Shown: positions 1 through 5,590, counted from the first letter of the stretch. The stretch is DNA of 5,725 nt from an uncultured Bacteroidales bacterium (GCA_937877455.1 CALFIU010000117.1:1-5725), one strand, 5' to 3'. A program made the numbers and translations. The notes: generated by a model not told the origin, from the sequence alone.

Positions 1-263
1 TTTATTTGATTTTCAAGCTATTGGGATTTTACGCCGAGGTGGAGCGCAACACTTCGGACGGCAGGATGGACGCCGTTGTGAAAACTCCGCAATATATCTA
101 CGTCTTTGAGTTTAAACTTGACAAGCCCGCACAAGAGGCGTTAGACCAAATCATCAGCAAGGATTATCCGCTGCCGTTCACCGTTGACGGCAGGAAGTTG
201 TACAAAGTGGGAGTAAGTTTTTCGAGCGAGACGCGCAAAGTGGCGGAATGGGTGAAGGAGTGA
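1..263 (+). CDS. AAA-ATPase-like / PD-(D/E)XK nuclease-domain protein, C-terminal end only
   Basis: This is the last 86 complete codons of a gene that begins before the window. The reading frame is open from base 3 and ends with TGA at 261-263. The fragment carries the core of a PD-(D/E)XK nuclease fold. GRMDAVV supplies the first acidic residue (Asp codon 69-71). After a short strand, FEFKLD supplies the E-x-K pair (Glu codon 108-110, Lys codon 114-116). A helix follows, then the typical ending with YKVGVSFSSETR. This matches the C-terminal nuclease-like domain (formerly DUF1703) that follows an N-terminal AAA-ATPase-like domain in proteins of about 510-530 residues common in gut Bacteroidales. 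Their cellular role is not established; DNA processing or defence is a family-level guess. The catalytic triad looks intact, so nothing suggests decay here. A strong terminator follows 65 bp after the stop. Confidence 0.85.
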   Translation, partial: YLIFKLLGFYAEVERNTSDGRMDAVVKTPQYIYVFEFKLDKPAQEALDQIISKDYPLPFTVDGRKLYKVGVSFSSETRKVAEWVKE

Positions 264-327
264 AATTGAAAGGTTATTTTCGAGTTCACCCTTACAAAAA
301 AATAGTTTTTCCTAAAACTAATAATGT

Positions 328-362
328 AATCCCTACTTGCAAAGTGCAGGTGGGGATTTTTT
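328..362 (+). terminator. Strong rho-independent terminator
   Basis: The left arm AATCCCTACTTGCA (328-341) and right arm TGCAGGTGGGGATT (345-358) pair over all 14 positions, counting two G-U pairs, around an AAG loop. A run of six T (357-362) follows. There is no matching A/T tract for the minus strand, so it acts on the plus-strand gene ending at 263. Confidence 0.9.
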
Positions 363-518
363 GTCGCAATGAAATTTGAAAAAGAAAAAAATGCTCATAT
401 CTTTTTGCCTAATAGTGGATGCAATGATTATTCAACAATTTACGCCTCAATTTAGTTGGGATTATTGGACTGCTACATGAACAGATAACAATAGAGCCTA
501 CCTTACTTGTTTCAGTCC
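363..518. other. Intergenic stretch between converging genes; no gene supported
   Basis: This AT-rich spacer separates the plus-strand gene ending at 263 from the minus-strand gene ending at 519. It holds a 28-codon ATG ORF (369-455, plus) that resembles nothing I recognise. It also holds a 6-bp inverted repeat, GGACTG (467-472) and CAGTCC (513-518), with a 40-nt gap and no U-tract. I could find no convincing terminator for the minus-strand gene and no remainder of the RhuM relic seen further right. Confidence 0.5.
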
Positions 519-2126
519 TCACTCCCTTCTGCACTCAATCACAGCCTCGTATATCCTCTTGCCATCGTACTGTATCCATTTGGGATCTTCCTGTTCAGAC
601 TTGTTTTTCAAGAACGAGAATGTAACGAGGTAGCCCTCCGAGAGTCCGCGCTGGGCGAGGTAGCCGGAGAGCTGTTCGCGTCCGGAGATTTCGTACTCTG
701 TTCCATGCCAGATTTTCAGTTCTATGACGTATTCTTTGCTGTTGTAGGTAACAACAAGGTCCATGCGACTGCCGTCGTCGTTTTCGGGCTCGGAGTAATA
801 AAAACCCGAACCGTTGATGATAGGTTTGAGGAAACAGATGAACATGAAGCGTCCCTCGCGCTCGATAAAGGTGCGCCCATTTTCATCTTCCTGATCGTAG
901 GATTTGCGGCGTTTTTTCATCAGATCGTTGAAACGTCTGATTATAAGCTCCATGTTGAGGTCTCCCTGTTTGGTGAGATATACGCTCTGCATACCGTTGT
1001 TGTCAATTGTGCTGAGCGATTGCTGGACGTAATAATAATTGTTGATTCTCTGTTGGAAAATCAAGTTGTGGATTTGTGCGTATGATTTTTTATCGGGTTT
1101 GATATACGAAAACTGCCGCGCAATTTCTATCGGGAAATTGTCGGCATAATAGCTCACCTTGAAATTTTCCAATGAAACAGCCTTCAATAGTTTTTTCAGT
1201 TCGGGGTATGCCTCAATATTTTTTATAATATCCTTGAAGATTCGCGCCTCGTTGTTTTTCAGCATCTTGTTGACGGCCTTCAGCACGCCGTCCTTGCTCC
1301 AATCCTTGCCCAAATTTTCGTCGATTTCTTTGCAAATCCAACTCACCAAAACAGGATACCCCGACGTGTATTTGTAAATCTCCTCTGATATTTCTTTGAT
1401 GTCGAAACCAATGTGGTAATCGTTCTCGTAATCAACAAGCATAGTGCTGATTTCTTGCGGGTTGAAAGTCATGTCGAGGTCGTAGTCGGCTGCCACGTTC
1501 CATGGCGAGTTGTATTGATGTTCCTCGTCGGGTCGCAATTTTACTTTCAGGTTTTTGATGTCGTAAACGCTGGCAAGAACCACCGACCAGAAGGTGGAAT
1601 TGTAGCCACGTTTGTCTCTGTCGATATATTTTTTGCGAAGCATCGAAAGAAAGGTCAGGAACAATTGATTGTCAAGGCTTTTGTCAACTTCGTCGATGAG
1701 CAATACAATCGGTTTGGGCGATTTTTTGCAAAATTCGGTAATTTTGCTCGACAACATATCGAAATTTGGTTTGTCAACTTGCATGGCATCGTTCCAAAAT
1801 TTCTCATTTTCAACGTTTTTCGTCAGTTCGTCTTCTTTAAACGCATTTACCAAATTGTTGCAAAAGTAACGGTAGAAAGTTTCATTGCTTACCCAGTTTT
1901 CGTTTTCTGTGTCCTCAAAACTAATTGAAACAACCAAATATTTGGAGTTCAAATTGTTATAAATCCATTTCAACGACGATGTCTTACCAAACTGCCGCGC
2001 ACGGGTGATGGTGAAATAGCATTTGTCATCGATAAGACGCTCAAAAACATTCATCTTGTTTGTGGTGTCCACCATATAGTGCAGATCGGGGTTGCAGGTT
2101 ACCGCTGTGTTGAATCGTTTTGCCAT
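519..2126 (-). CDS. AAA-ATPase-like / PD-(D/E)XK nuclease fusion protein, complete
   Basis: The protein has 535 residues if translation begins at the ATG at 2126. A longer reading back to 2183 is possible but would start inside the promoter, whose -7 box is at 2153-2160, so I reject it. The N-terminus has the family hallmark HYMVD (16-20), then a P-loop-like RARQFGKTS (42-50, Lys48) that lacks the first glycine of a classical Walker A. Walker B is IVLLIDEVD (140-148, Asp145-Glu146). Further family-like landmarks are VYDIKNL (187-193) and SPWNVAADYD (207-216). The C-terminal domain is PD-(D/E)XK: Asp456 in RMDLVV, Glu469-x-Lys471 in IELKI, then REQLSGYL (483-490) with Gln485. ATP-dependent nucleic-acid processing is inferred; no substrate is known to me. 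It belongs to a different branch from the gene pieces at the two window edges. It appears monocistronic, with no obvious terminator. Confidence 0.88.
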   Translation of the reverse strand: MAKRFNTAVTCNPDLHYMVDTTNKMNVFERLIDDKCYFTITRARQFGKTSSLKWIYNNLNSKYLVVSISFEDTENENWVSNETFYRYFCNNLVNAFKEDELTKNVENEKFWNDAMQVDKPNFDMLSSKITEFCKKSPKPIVLLIDEVDKSLDNQLFLTFLSMLRKKYIDRDKRGYNSTFWSVVLASVYDIKNLKVKLRPDEEHQYNSPWNVAADYDLDMTFNPQEISTMLVDYENDYHIGFDIKEISEEIYKYTSGYPVLVSWICKEIDENLGKDWSKDGVLKAVNKMLKNNEARIFKDIIKNIEAYPELKKLLKAVSLENFKVSYYADNFPIEIARQFSYIKPDKKSYAQIHNLIFQQRINNYYYVQQSLSTIDNNGMQSVYLTKQGDLNMELIIRRFNDLMKKRRKSYDQEDENGRTFIEREGRFMFICFLKPIINGSGFYYSEPENDDGSRMDLVVTYNSKEYVIELKIWHGTEYEISGREQLSGYLAQRGLSEGYLVTFSFLKNKSEQEDPKWIQYDGKRIYEAVIECRRE

Positions 2127-2152
2127 GGTCAGAAACTTTAACTTGTTTGCTG

Positions 2153-2184
2153 CAAAGGTAACAAAAAGTTTTGTGTTACGCAAA
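2153..2184 (-). promoter_or_regulatory. Bacteroidetes-type -33/-7 promoter of the AAA/PD-(D/E)XK gene
   Basis: Read on the minus strand, TTTG (2184-2181), exactly 20 bp, then TACCTTTG (2160-2153) fit the Bacteroidetes sigma consensus TTTG-N19-21-TAnnTTTG. Transcription would start near 2149, giving a leader of about 23 nt to the ATG at 2126. The -33 box lies inside the end of the RhuM relic. Confidence 0.75.
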
Positions 2185-2338
2185 TGATTTCAAGGATTCC
2201 TTGTCAACTGAATCCTTATTCAATTTACCTTCTTTGAAGATGTTGTTGATGTGAAGACTAACATTCTGTTTGGTTGTGTCAAACTATCGTCAGCACAATC
2301 TTGCCGCTATTTTCTATATTGTTGAGAGTTTGAGGCAT
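2176..2338 (-). pseudogene. Relic of a RhuM-family gene (N-terminal part, internally deleted and frameshifted)
   Basis: Two short minus-strand frames together resemble the N-terminus of RhuM-family proteins. The first runs from an ATG at 2338 to a TGA at 2279 and reads MPQTLNNIENSGKIVL before losing similarity. In another frame, directly after a TAG at 2284-2286, comes FDTTKQNVSLHINNIFKEG and then LNKDSVDKESL, ending at a TAA at 2176-2178. In intact relatives I recall, GKIVL is followed by roughly 25 residues including a VWLTQAQ-like stretch before LF-TTKQN-SLHI-NIF-EGEL. That stretch is missing here and the frame changes at the gap. Everything after about residue 65 of the usual protein of more than 300 residues is also absent. 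RhuM proteins are accessory genes of uncertain function, often found near restriction systems and mobile DNA. No product is expected. The match is from memory of the family, not from a search. Confidence 0.7.
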
Positions 2339-2401
2339 ATTTGTAAAGTTTTCGGCAAAGGTTCTTGATTGTAAATCGTTTTCCTTTAATAAAACTTGCA
2401 G

Positions 2402-3100
2402 TTATCTCTTCAACTCCACTTTCAAACTTCCGGCGACAAGATTGATTTTTGCACTTACCAAATATGAAGGGTAAGTGTTTGACACCCAAATACAATGTGT
2501 TGAATTTGGTGGGATTAACGAAATGAATTTTTTTGATTTATTATCTTTTGAAAGTTTTGTTATTCGTAATTCTATCTTTTTGCAAGTGATTTTTTCTATT
2601 GTTTTGATGCCGCAGTATTTAGCGTGTAGGATGCATGGAGAATTGTCAAAAAAGATGTTTATTTGTTTTTCGTCGTTGCCTTTAAAAAAAACGCTGTCGG
2701 CAATGAGTAGAAAACCTGATATAAAATCGTATGTATTTGGAAGAGTTTTGTAATCTCCTAAAATTGAATTTGTTATAATGTTGTTCTTGTGGTCGAAATT
2801 TAAATTGATTCGTGCCAAGGAATCGCCAGATTTTGAAACCTTTTCTATCTTTATGGGCAAATAATGGTTGTATGTGTCGATGTAGCAATCGTATTTTTCG
2901 TCGATACTTACAAAAAAATCTGCCAGCCCGCTTGATTTTGCAGTTGCCGTGATTTTTATATTGTCTTTATTATCAAATACTTTGATATTGACATCGGCAC
3001 ATTTTATGAATGTGAAATCCACAGTGTAGTTCAAATCCACAACCTGTGACGACACTATTTTTGAAAGAATCAGCAATAGTAAGGGTAAGATGGCTTTCAT
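2402..3100 (-). CDS. Exported DUF3108-like protein
   Basis: The 232-residue protein starts at the ATG at 3100. The first 19 residues form a signal peptide: a Lys at position 2, a leucine-rich core, then SS before Gln19. No lipobox cysteine is present, so a soluble periplasmic product is expected. The mature part is beta-rich and follows the DUF3108 layout: LNYTVDFTFIKCADVNIKV (23-41), IDEKYDCYIDTYNHYLPIKIEK (66-87), a central YDFISGFLLI (124-133), and a C-terminal strand pair WVSNTYPSYLVSAKINLVAGSLKVEL (205-230), which matches the usual ending of that family. The biochemical role of DUF3108 proteins is not known to me. The gene is visibly richer in A/T and in Asn, Lys and Ile codons than its upstream neighbour. 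Its ATG lies only 10 nt beyond a terminator hairpin, and I found no consensus promoter for it. Confidence 0.72.
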   Translation of the reverse strand: MKAILPLLLLILSKIVSSQVVDLNYTVDFTFIKCADVNIKVFDNKDNIKITATAKSSGLADFFVSIDEKYDCYIDTYNHYLPIKIEKVSKSGDSLARINLNFDHKNNIITNSILGDYKTLPNTYDFISGFLLIADSVFFKGNDEKQINIFFDNSPCILHAKYCGIKTIEKITCKKIELRITKLSKDNKSKKFISLIPPNSTHCIWVSNTYPSYLVSAKINLVAGSLKVELKR

Positions 3101-3110
3101 ATATAGAAAA

Positions 3111-3146
3111 GCCGTATTTAAAATTCGACAAAACGAATAAATACGG
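3111..3146 (-). terminator. Hairpin terminator after the two-gene envelope operon
   Basis: GCCGTATTTA (3111-3120) and TAAATACGGC (3137-3146) form a perfect 10-bp stem. It is extended by TTCG/CGAA across a 3-nt bulge, with a 6-nt loop. On the minus strand the stem is followed by TTTTCTATAT, so it terminates transcription from the gene ending at 3173. It also sits directly against the start of the DUF3108-like gene. Confidence 0.75.
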
Positions 3147-3172
3147 CTCGGAATTGGATGATGTGAGTATTG

Positions 3173-3736
3173 TTAGTTTACTTGAATCTCTGTGTCGGTT
3201 GCAACAGCAACGTTAGTGATACCTGAATTGCTTACAGCGTCTTCACCTTTCATCAAGGCAAAAAGCCAACAAAGAACACCTGTGAGGATGAGCGATGTTA
3301 CGAGTTTGCTCTTACCTTCAGCGTTGATGTCGCTGTTTGTCAAAAAGACATTAGTACCATCCACAGCGGCAACTGTGTTGAGTTTGATTGAGAACTTGCC
3401 AGGAAGACCAATCATCCTGCGGTGCTGTGCAGAAACCACAGTACCAGTAGCGGCAGCACCCCTTTCGATTACTACCTTGCCGTTTACTTTGATGTCGCTT
3501 GCAACATTGAAAGTTACGGTTTGACCAGTCTGCAATGTTGCACTACTGAGCGGTGTCAGAGTCTGCAAGGGGATTGTTGTACCCGCTTTCAGAATTACAC
3601 CGCCTTCGATGTCGTCGCCGTTGCCCTCAACACCTGTGGAAGGCACGTATGGCGTGAACGACATCAAGAAGATTGACAATGCCAAAAGCATTGCGGTTGG
3701 CTTTGTAAGCCATGAATTTAGAATTTTTGTAAACAT
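3173..3736 (-). CDS. Exported beta-rich protein of unknown function
   Basis: This is a 187-residue protein. A hydrophobic stretch near the N-terminus (about 14-29, TAMLLALSIFLMSF) serves as signal peptide or membrane anchor. The body has a repeating strand pattern I recall from Bacteroidetes hypothetical proteins: AGTTIPLQTLTPLSS (51-65), then GQTVTFNVASDIKVNGKVVIERGAAATGTVV (71-101), then LPGKFSIKLNTVAAVDGTNVFL (111-132). This is a small beta-domain in which a 'G-x-V-V-I-x-x-G' turn recurs. A second hydrophobic segment (145-162) is followed by a charged KGED, and the chain ends in a strand, TDTEIQVN. I cannot assign a function; an envelope location is inferred. The ATG at 3736 is 18 bp past the stop of the YidD-fusion gene, so the two are probably cotranscribed. 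The hairpin at 3111-3146 ends the operon. Confidence 0.75.
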   Translation of the reverse strand: MFTKILNSWLTKPTAMLLALSIFLMSFTPYVPSTGVEGNGDDIEGGVILKAGTTIPLQTLTPLSSATLQTGQTVTFNVASDIKVNGKVVIERGAAATGTVVSAQHRRMIGLPGKFSIKLNTVAAVDGTNVFLTNSDINAEGKSKLVTSLILTGVLCWLFALMKGEDAVSNSGITNVAVATDTEIQVN

Positions 3737-3754
3737 AATTAATTTAAATTTAAG

Positions 3755-4879
3755 TTAATAAAAAAATATTTGATTGTAATCATAGAGTTTGTCTAATGAT
3801 TTCTTTTTCAGTGTTTTATTGTAACGCCTTGCACTTGCCGCCGCACCTTGAATGTTGCCGGTGTAAAAACCAAGACCAACAAATCCCACCAAACTTGCCA
3901 CGCCATAGTTTTTGGCTTTTATGCTCGTATAGACAGCATATCCAAGCAATCCGTTTACAATCAACGATATAAAGCCGCTGCCAGCGTGCTTGGAATATAT
4001 GTAGCCCAAGCCTGGAATCATCGACAATCCCACCGCTAATCCTGGCTTTTTGTATTTCAAATTTTCTATTTCGTCAACAAGTCGGATGTTCTCGTCGGTT
4101 TTTGAAGATGTGCCCCTCGTCTTTTCAAACTCTCGTCGCGATGCTTGATAGTTTCCGCATTTTGCCTCCAAGACGGCTGTAAAAGTGTTGAATTTCAACA
4201 GTATGTTATTGTCGTCTATCGAGTTTGTTGTGCGCAACACCGATAATGCCGAGTCGCAAATTCCAGCATAGTCGTATATTTTTGCAGTGTGGAGGCGAAC
4301 TTCTGCATCGTTTTTTACGAAAGAATCTTTGAGGGTTTCATATTCGTAAATTGCCTTTCCGAACTGCCGAAGTGCTTCGTAACAGATGAGTTTCTGTTTA
4401 AAAAGCACTGGGGTTAGTCCGTAATAAAATGTCTGCCGCTCTATTTCCAGTAATGCCGATTGAAAGTTTTCGGTGTTTATCAAATGGTTGATAAACAATA
4501 TTGTATCGTTTCGCATAGGATGCCTTTTGCGCACTTCGGTTTTGGGAAACGGAAAATCGTCGAATCGTAACGTGTCGCTTATAAATTTTTCGTCGGGAAA
4601 ATCTATAAAGCCGTAGTTGAAACTGTTCTTGTAGTTGTCAGGATCGTGCGAACAGCGGAGCATTCTTTCGCACGCCATTCCAAATGCTTTGGGAAACGGA
4701 TAGTTTTTAAAACATAACTGCCCATAGACCGAACACGTTGGATACATCGGGCAGAAACTTGGCTTTATTGCACCGATGTATTTTTGGTAAAACGACACAT
4801 AGTCTTGCGCCGCATTGTTTTGTGCATACAATTGCGGCGCGACAGCGAACAAGGTTAATATGAAAAAAGTAACTTTCAT
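3755..4879 (-). CDS. Exported fusion protein: signal peptide, YidD-like domain, TPR-like helices, membrane tail
   Basis: The protein has 374 residues. A signal peptide covers about 1-19 (VAPQLYAQ at the cleavage region). A YidD/haemolytic domain follows at about 27-83: FYQKYIGAIKP, then CPMYPTCSVYG (43-53, Cys43 and Cys49), then ACERMLRCSHDPDNY (69-83, Cys76). These fit the family signature FYQKYISP - C-x5-C-S-x-Y - RilRC. Residues about 125-265 are helical and look like degenerate TPR repeats. The C-terminus (279-353) is hydrophobic with PGLGYIYSKHAGSGF (289-303), two probable membrane helices, and FYTGNIQGAAASARRYN (338-354), resembling small Bacteroidetes membrane modules with a PG-x-GQ-x-Y motif. 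Ordinary YidD is about 70-100 residues, cytoplasmic-side, and assists YidC insertion. Here the signal peptide suggests an envelope-side location, so the role may differ. The start is fixed by the signal peptide, since the next Met is residue 45. Confidence 0.82.
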   Translation of the reverse strand: MKVTFFILTLFAVAPQLYAQNNAAQDYVSFYQKYIGAIKPSFCPMYPTCSVYGQLCFKNYPFPKAFGMACERMLRCSHDPDNYKNSFNYGFIDFPDEKFISDTLRFDDFPFPKTEVRKRHPMRNDTILFINHLINTENFQSALLEIERQTFYYGLTPVLFKQKLICYEALRQFGKAIYEYETLKDSFVKNDAEVRLHTAKIYDYAGICDSALSVLRTTNSIDDNNILLKFNTFTAVLEAKCGNYQASRREFEKTRGTSSKTDENIRLVDEIENLKYKKPGLAVGLSMIPGLGYIYSKHAGSGFISLIVNGLLGYAVYTSIKAKNYGVASLVGFVGLGFYTGNIQGAAASARRYNKTLKKKSLDKLYDYNQIFFY

Positions 4880-4885
4880 TTACCG

Positions 4886-4917
4886 CAAAGTTACGCCGCA
4901 AAATCGTAGTGGTGAAA
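4886..4917 (-). promoter_or_regulatory. Probable promoter of the YidD-fusion operon, giving an almost leaderless mRNA
   Basis: On the minus strand, TAACTTTG (4893-4886) matches the TAnnTTTG -7 box. TTTC (4917-4914), 20 bp upstream, is a one-mismatch -33 box. The predicted start is about 3-6 nt downstream of the box, almost on the ATG at 4879. No better box lies further upstream. Confidence 0.5.
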
Positions 4918-4934
4918 TAATTGCGCGAACGATA

Positions 4935-4987
4935 TGTTCTCGAAAATGGGTGATATTTGTTCTCGCTTGTGAGAAGTTATTGTTCTC
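4935..4987. repeat. Three TGTTCTC direct repeats at an exact 23-bp period
   Basis: TGTTCTC begins at 4935, 4958 and 4981; the first two copies extend to TGTTCTCG. On the minus strand they read GAGAACA. They lie upstream of the YidD-fusion promoter and run into the last codons of the HTH gene. The 16-bp spacers differ in sequence. A regulator-binding array is possible, but the units are short. Confidence 0.45.
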
Positions 4988-5195
4988 TTTGATTTATGAA
5001 ATCATTGGATAGAAGTTGAAAGAAGTTGTAGTCCAATATTTTGGAAATCCGCATGAGTAATCCGCAGTCGATAGTTTGTTTAGAGAAGATATTATATACA
5101 TTGCGGCGGTCGCAGCACAGATGGCTTGCGAACCAAGTAACTGTGCGTTCTTGGCGTGCGAGTTCGTTCTTTATTTCCAGACCTATGTGTACCAT
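4977..5195 (-). CDS. Small helix-turn-helix DNA-binding protein
   Basis: The product is 72 residues from the ATG at 5195. It resembles a short conserved Bacteroidales family that starts with 'hIG-x-x-I-x-x-x-L-x-x-Q-x-RTVTW' and has a compact HTH. Here HIGLEIKNELARQERTVTW (3-21) leads into helix WFASHLCC (21-28), a turn, and the recognition helix RRNVYNIFSKQ (30-40). These are followed by IDCGLLMRISKILDYNFFQ (42-60). The fold is XRE-like but shorter, and the target is unknown. The frame stays open to a GTG at 5327. The extra 44 codons lie mostly over the candidate structured RNA and look nothing like the family, so I reject them. I found no TAnnTTTG box or Shine-Dalgarno between the RNA and the ATG, which suggests expression by read-through from the RNA's promoter. 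Two adjacent cysteines (27-28) are of unknown significance. Confidence 0.78.
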   Translation of the reverse strand: MVHIGLEIKNELARQERTVTWFASHLCCDRRNVYNIFSKQTIDCGLLMRISKILDYNFFQLLSNDFINQREQ

Positions 5196-5244
5196 TCCAA
5201 TTTGTCCGCCGCTCCCGAAATCCCAAATCGGAACTATTAAAATA

Positions 5245-5480
5245 AAAAAAGACGTGGGATTTCCCTTGTATGCTCGTCCCGCTGTCTGAGGCCTTGGCCG
5301 TGCCCAATCGTCAAGAACGAGCAACACCGAAGCCCCACGAATTATGTATATAACAAACCTTCCGGTCTGTGATTATACATACCGCCGGGCATTACAATGT
5401 TGCTTTGCTTTCTGACGATTATCTATGAAACGGCCAAGTTTCTGACAGTCAAAATAAGACAAAGCGTAAAAGTAACGCCT
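5245..5480 (-). ncRNA. Candidate structured RNA, long imperfect palindrome, 6S-like (possibly the Bacteroidales-1 motif)
   Basis: The region folds on itself around an axis at about 5362. Paired blocks from the tip outward are: ACC/GGT closing a GGAA loop on the minus strand (5357-5359/5364-5366); TATGTATA/TATACATA (5343-5350/5374-5381); AGCAACA/TGTTGCT (5320-5326/5398-5404); AATCGTCA/TGACGATT (5306-5313/5413-5420); CTTGGCCGT/ACGGCCAAG (5293-5301/5430-5438); CTGTC/GACAG (5282-5286/5444-5448); and GACGT with ACGCC (5251-5255/5475-5479, one G-U). Internal loops separate the blocks. Only the minus strand has a U-tract directly after the outer stem (seven T, 5250-5244). A rod with a large loop near the closing stem is the 6S RNA architecture, which sequesters RNA polymerase. 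I recall the 3' part as conserved in Bacteroidales, where it produces spurious ORFs. It lacks the RNase P, tmRNA and SRP signatures I know. The ends are approximate. Confidence 0.55.
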
Positions 5481-5539
5481 TTAATATATATGCCCTTTGC
5501 CTCCGCCACCCGTTTCGGGGCTTCGGGGGTAGGACGCTG

Positions 5540-5547
5540 CAAATATA
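5540..5547 (-). promoter_or_regulatory. Possible -7 box for the structured RNA
   Basis: On the minus strand TATATTTG (5547-5540) matches TAnnTTTG exactly, but no TTTG lies 19-21 bp upstream. It would start a transcript near 5535, about 55 nt before the outer stem of the RNA. A second, weaker TATATATT (5490-5483) is better placed for a start near 5480. I cannot decide between them. Confidence 0.35.
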
Positions 5548-5590
5548 TTGAAAGTTTTTGATATGATTTTCATGATAATTGTTTTTTTTG

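Noticed and set aside
467..518. GGACTG/CAGTCC inverted repeat as terminator of the minus-strand AAA gene
   Set aside because: The stem is only 6 bp with a 40-nt gap and no T-run follows on the minus strand.
507..1928. Long plus-strand ORFs (507-1085, 1159-1377, 1413-1928)
   Set aside because: They are antisense to the well-supported AAA/PD-(D/E)XK gene, whose motifs span the whole length, and show no protein-family features.
2307..2495. Minus-strand 62-codon ORF
   Set aside because: It overlaps the C-terminal codons of the DUF3108-like gene in another frame and partly the RhuM relic. Its sequence looks like random translation.
3192..4039. Plus-strand ORFs opposite the 187-residue and YidD-fusion genes
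   Set aside because: They are antisense to coding genes that have signal peptides and conserved motifs. No independent support.
5196..5327. N-terminal extension of the HTH ORF (GTG start at 5327, 44 extra codons)
   Set aside because: Most of it is antisense-free overlap with the palindromic RNA and its U-tract, it has no resemblance to the HTH family, and the family-like N-terminus begins at the ATG at 5195.
5245..5480. Retron msr-msd, RNase P RNA, tmRNA or SRP RNA as identity of the palindromic RNA
   Set aside because: No reverse transcriptase gene lies nearby. The RNase P GAGGAAAGTCC-type motif, a tRNA-like tmRNA end with CCA, and the SRP apical motif are all absent.
5236..5530. The inverted arms, including CCGAAGCCCC (5327-5336) and GGGGCTTCGG (5517-5526), as terminal repeats of a MITE
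   Set aside because: Pairing continues through the centre to a capped tip, one strand ends in a U-tract, and no target-site duplication was seen. A structured RNA explains this better, though a decayed mobile element is not fully excluded.
5397..5561. Plus-strand ORF of 54 codons starting MLLCFLTIIYE
   Set aside because: It runs antisense to the structured RNA and its codons mirror the other arm of the palindrome. There is no promoter, ribosome site or recognisable protein, so it is a shadow of the RNA.
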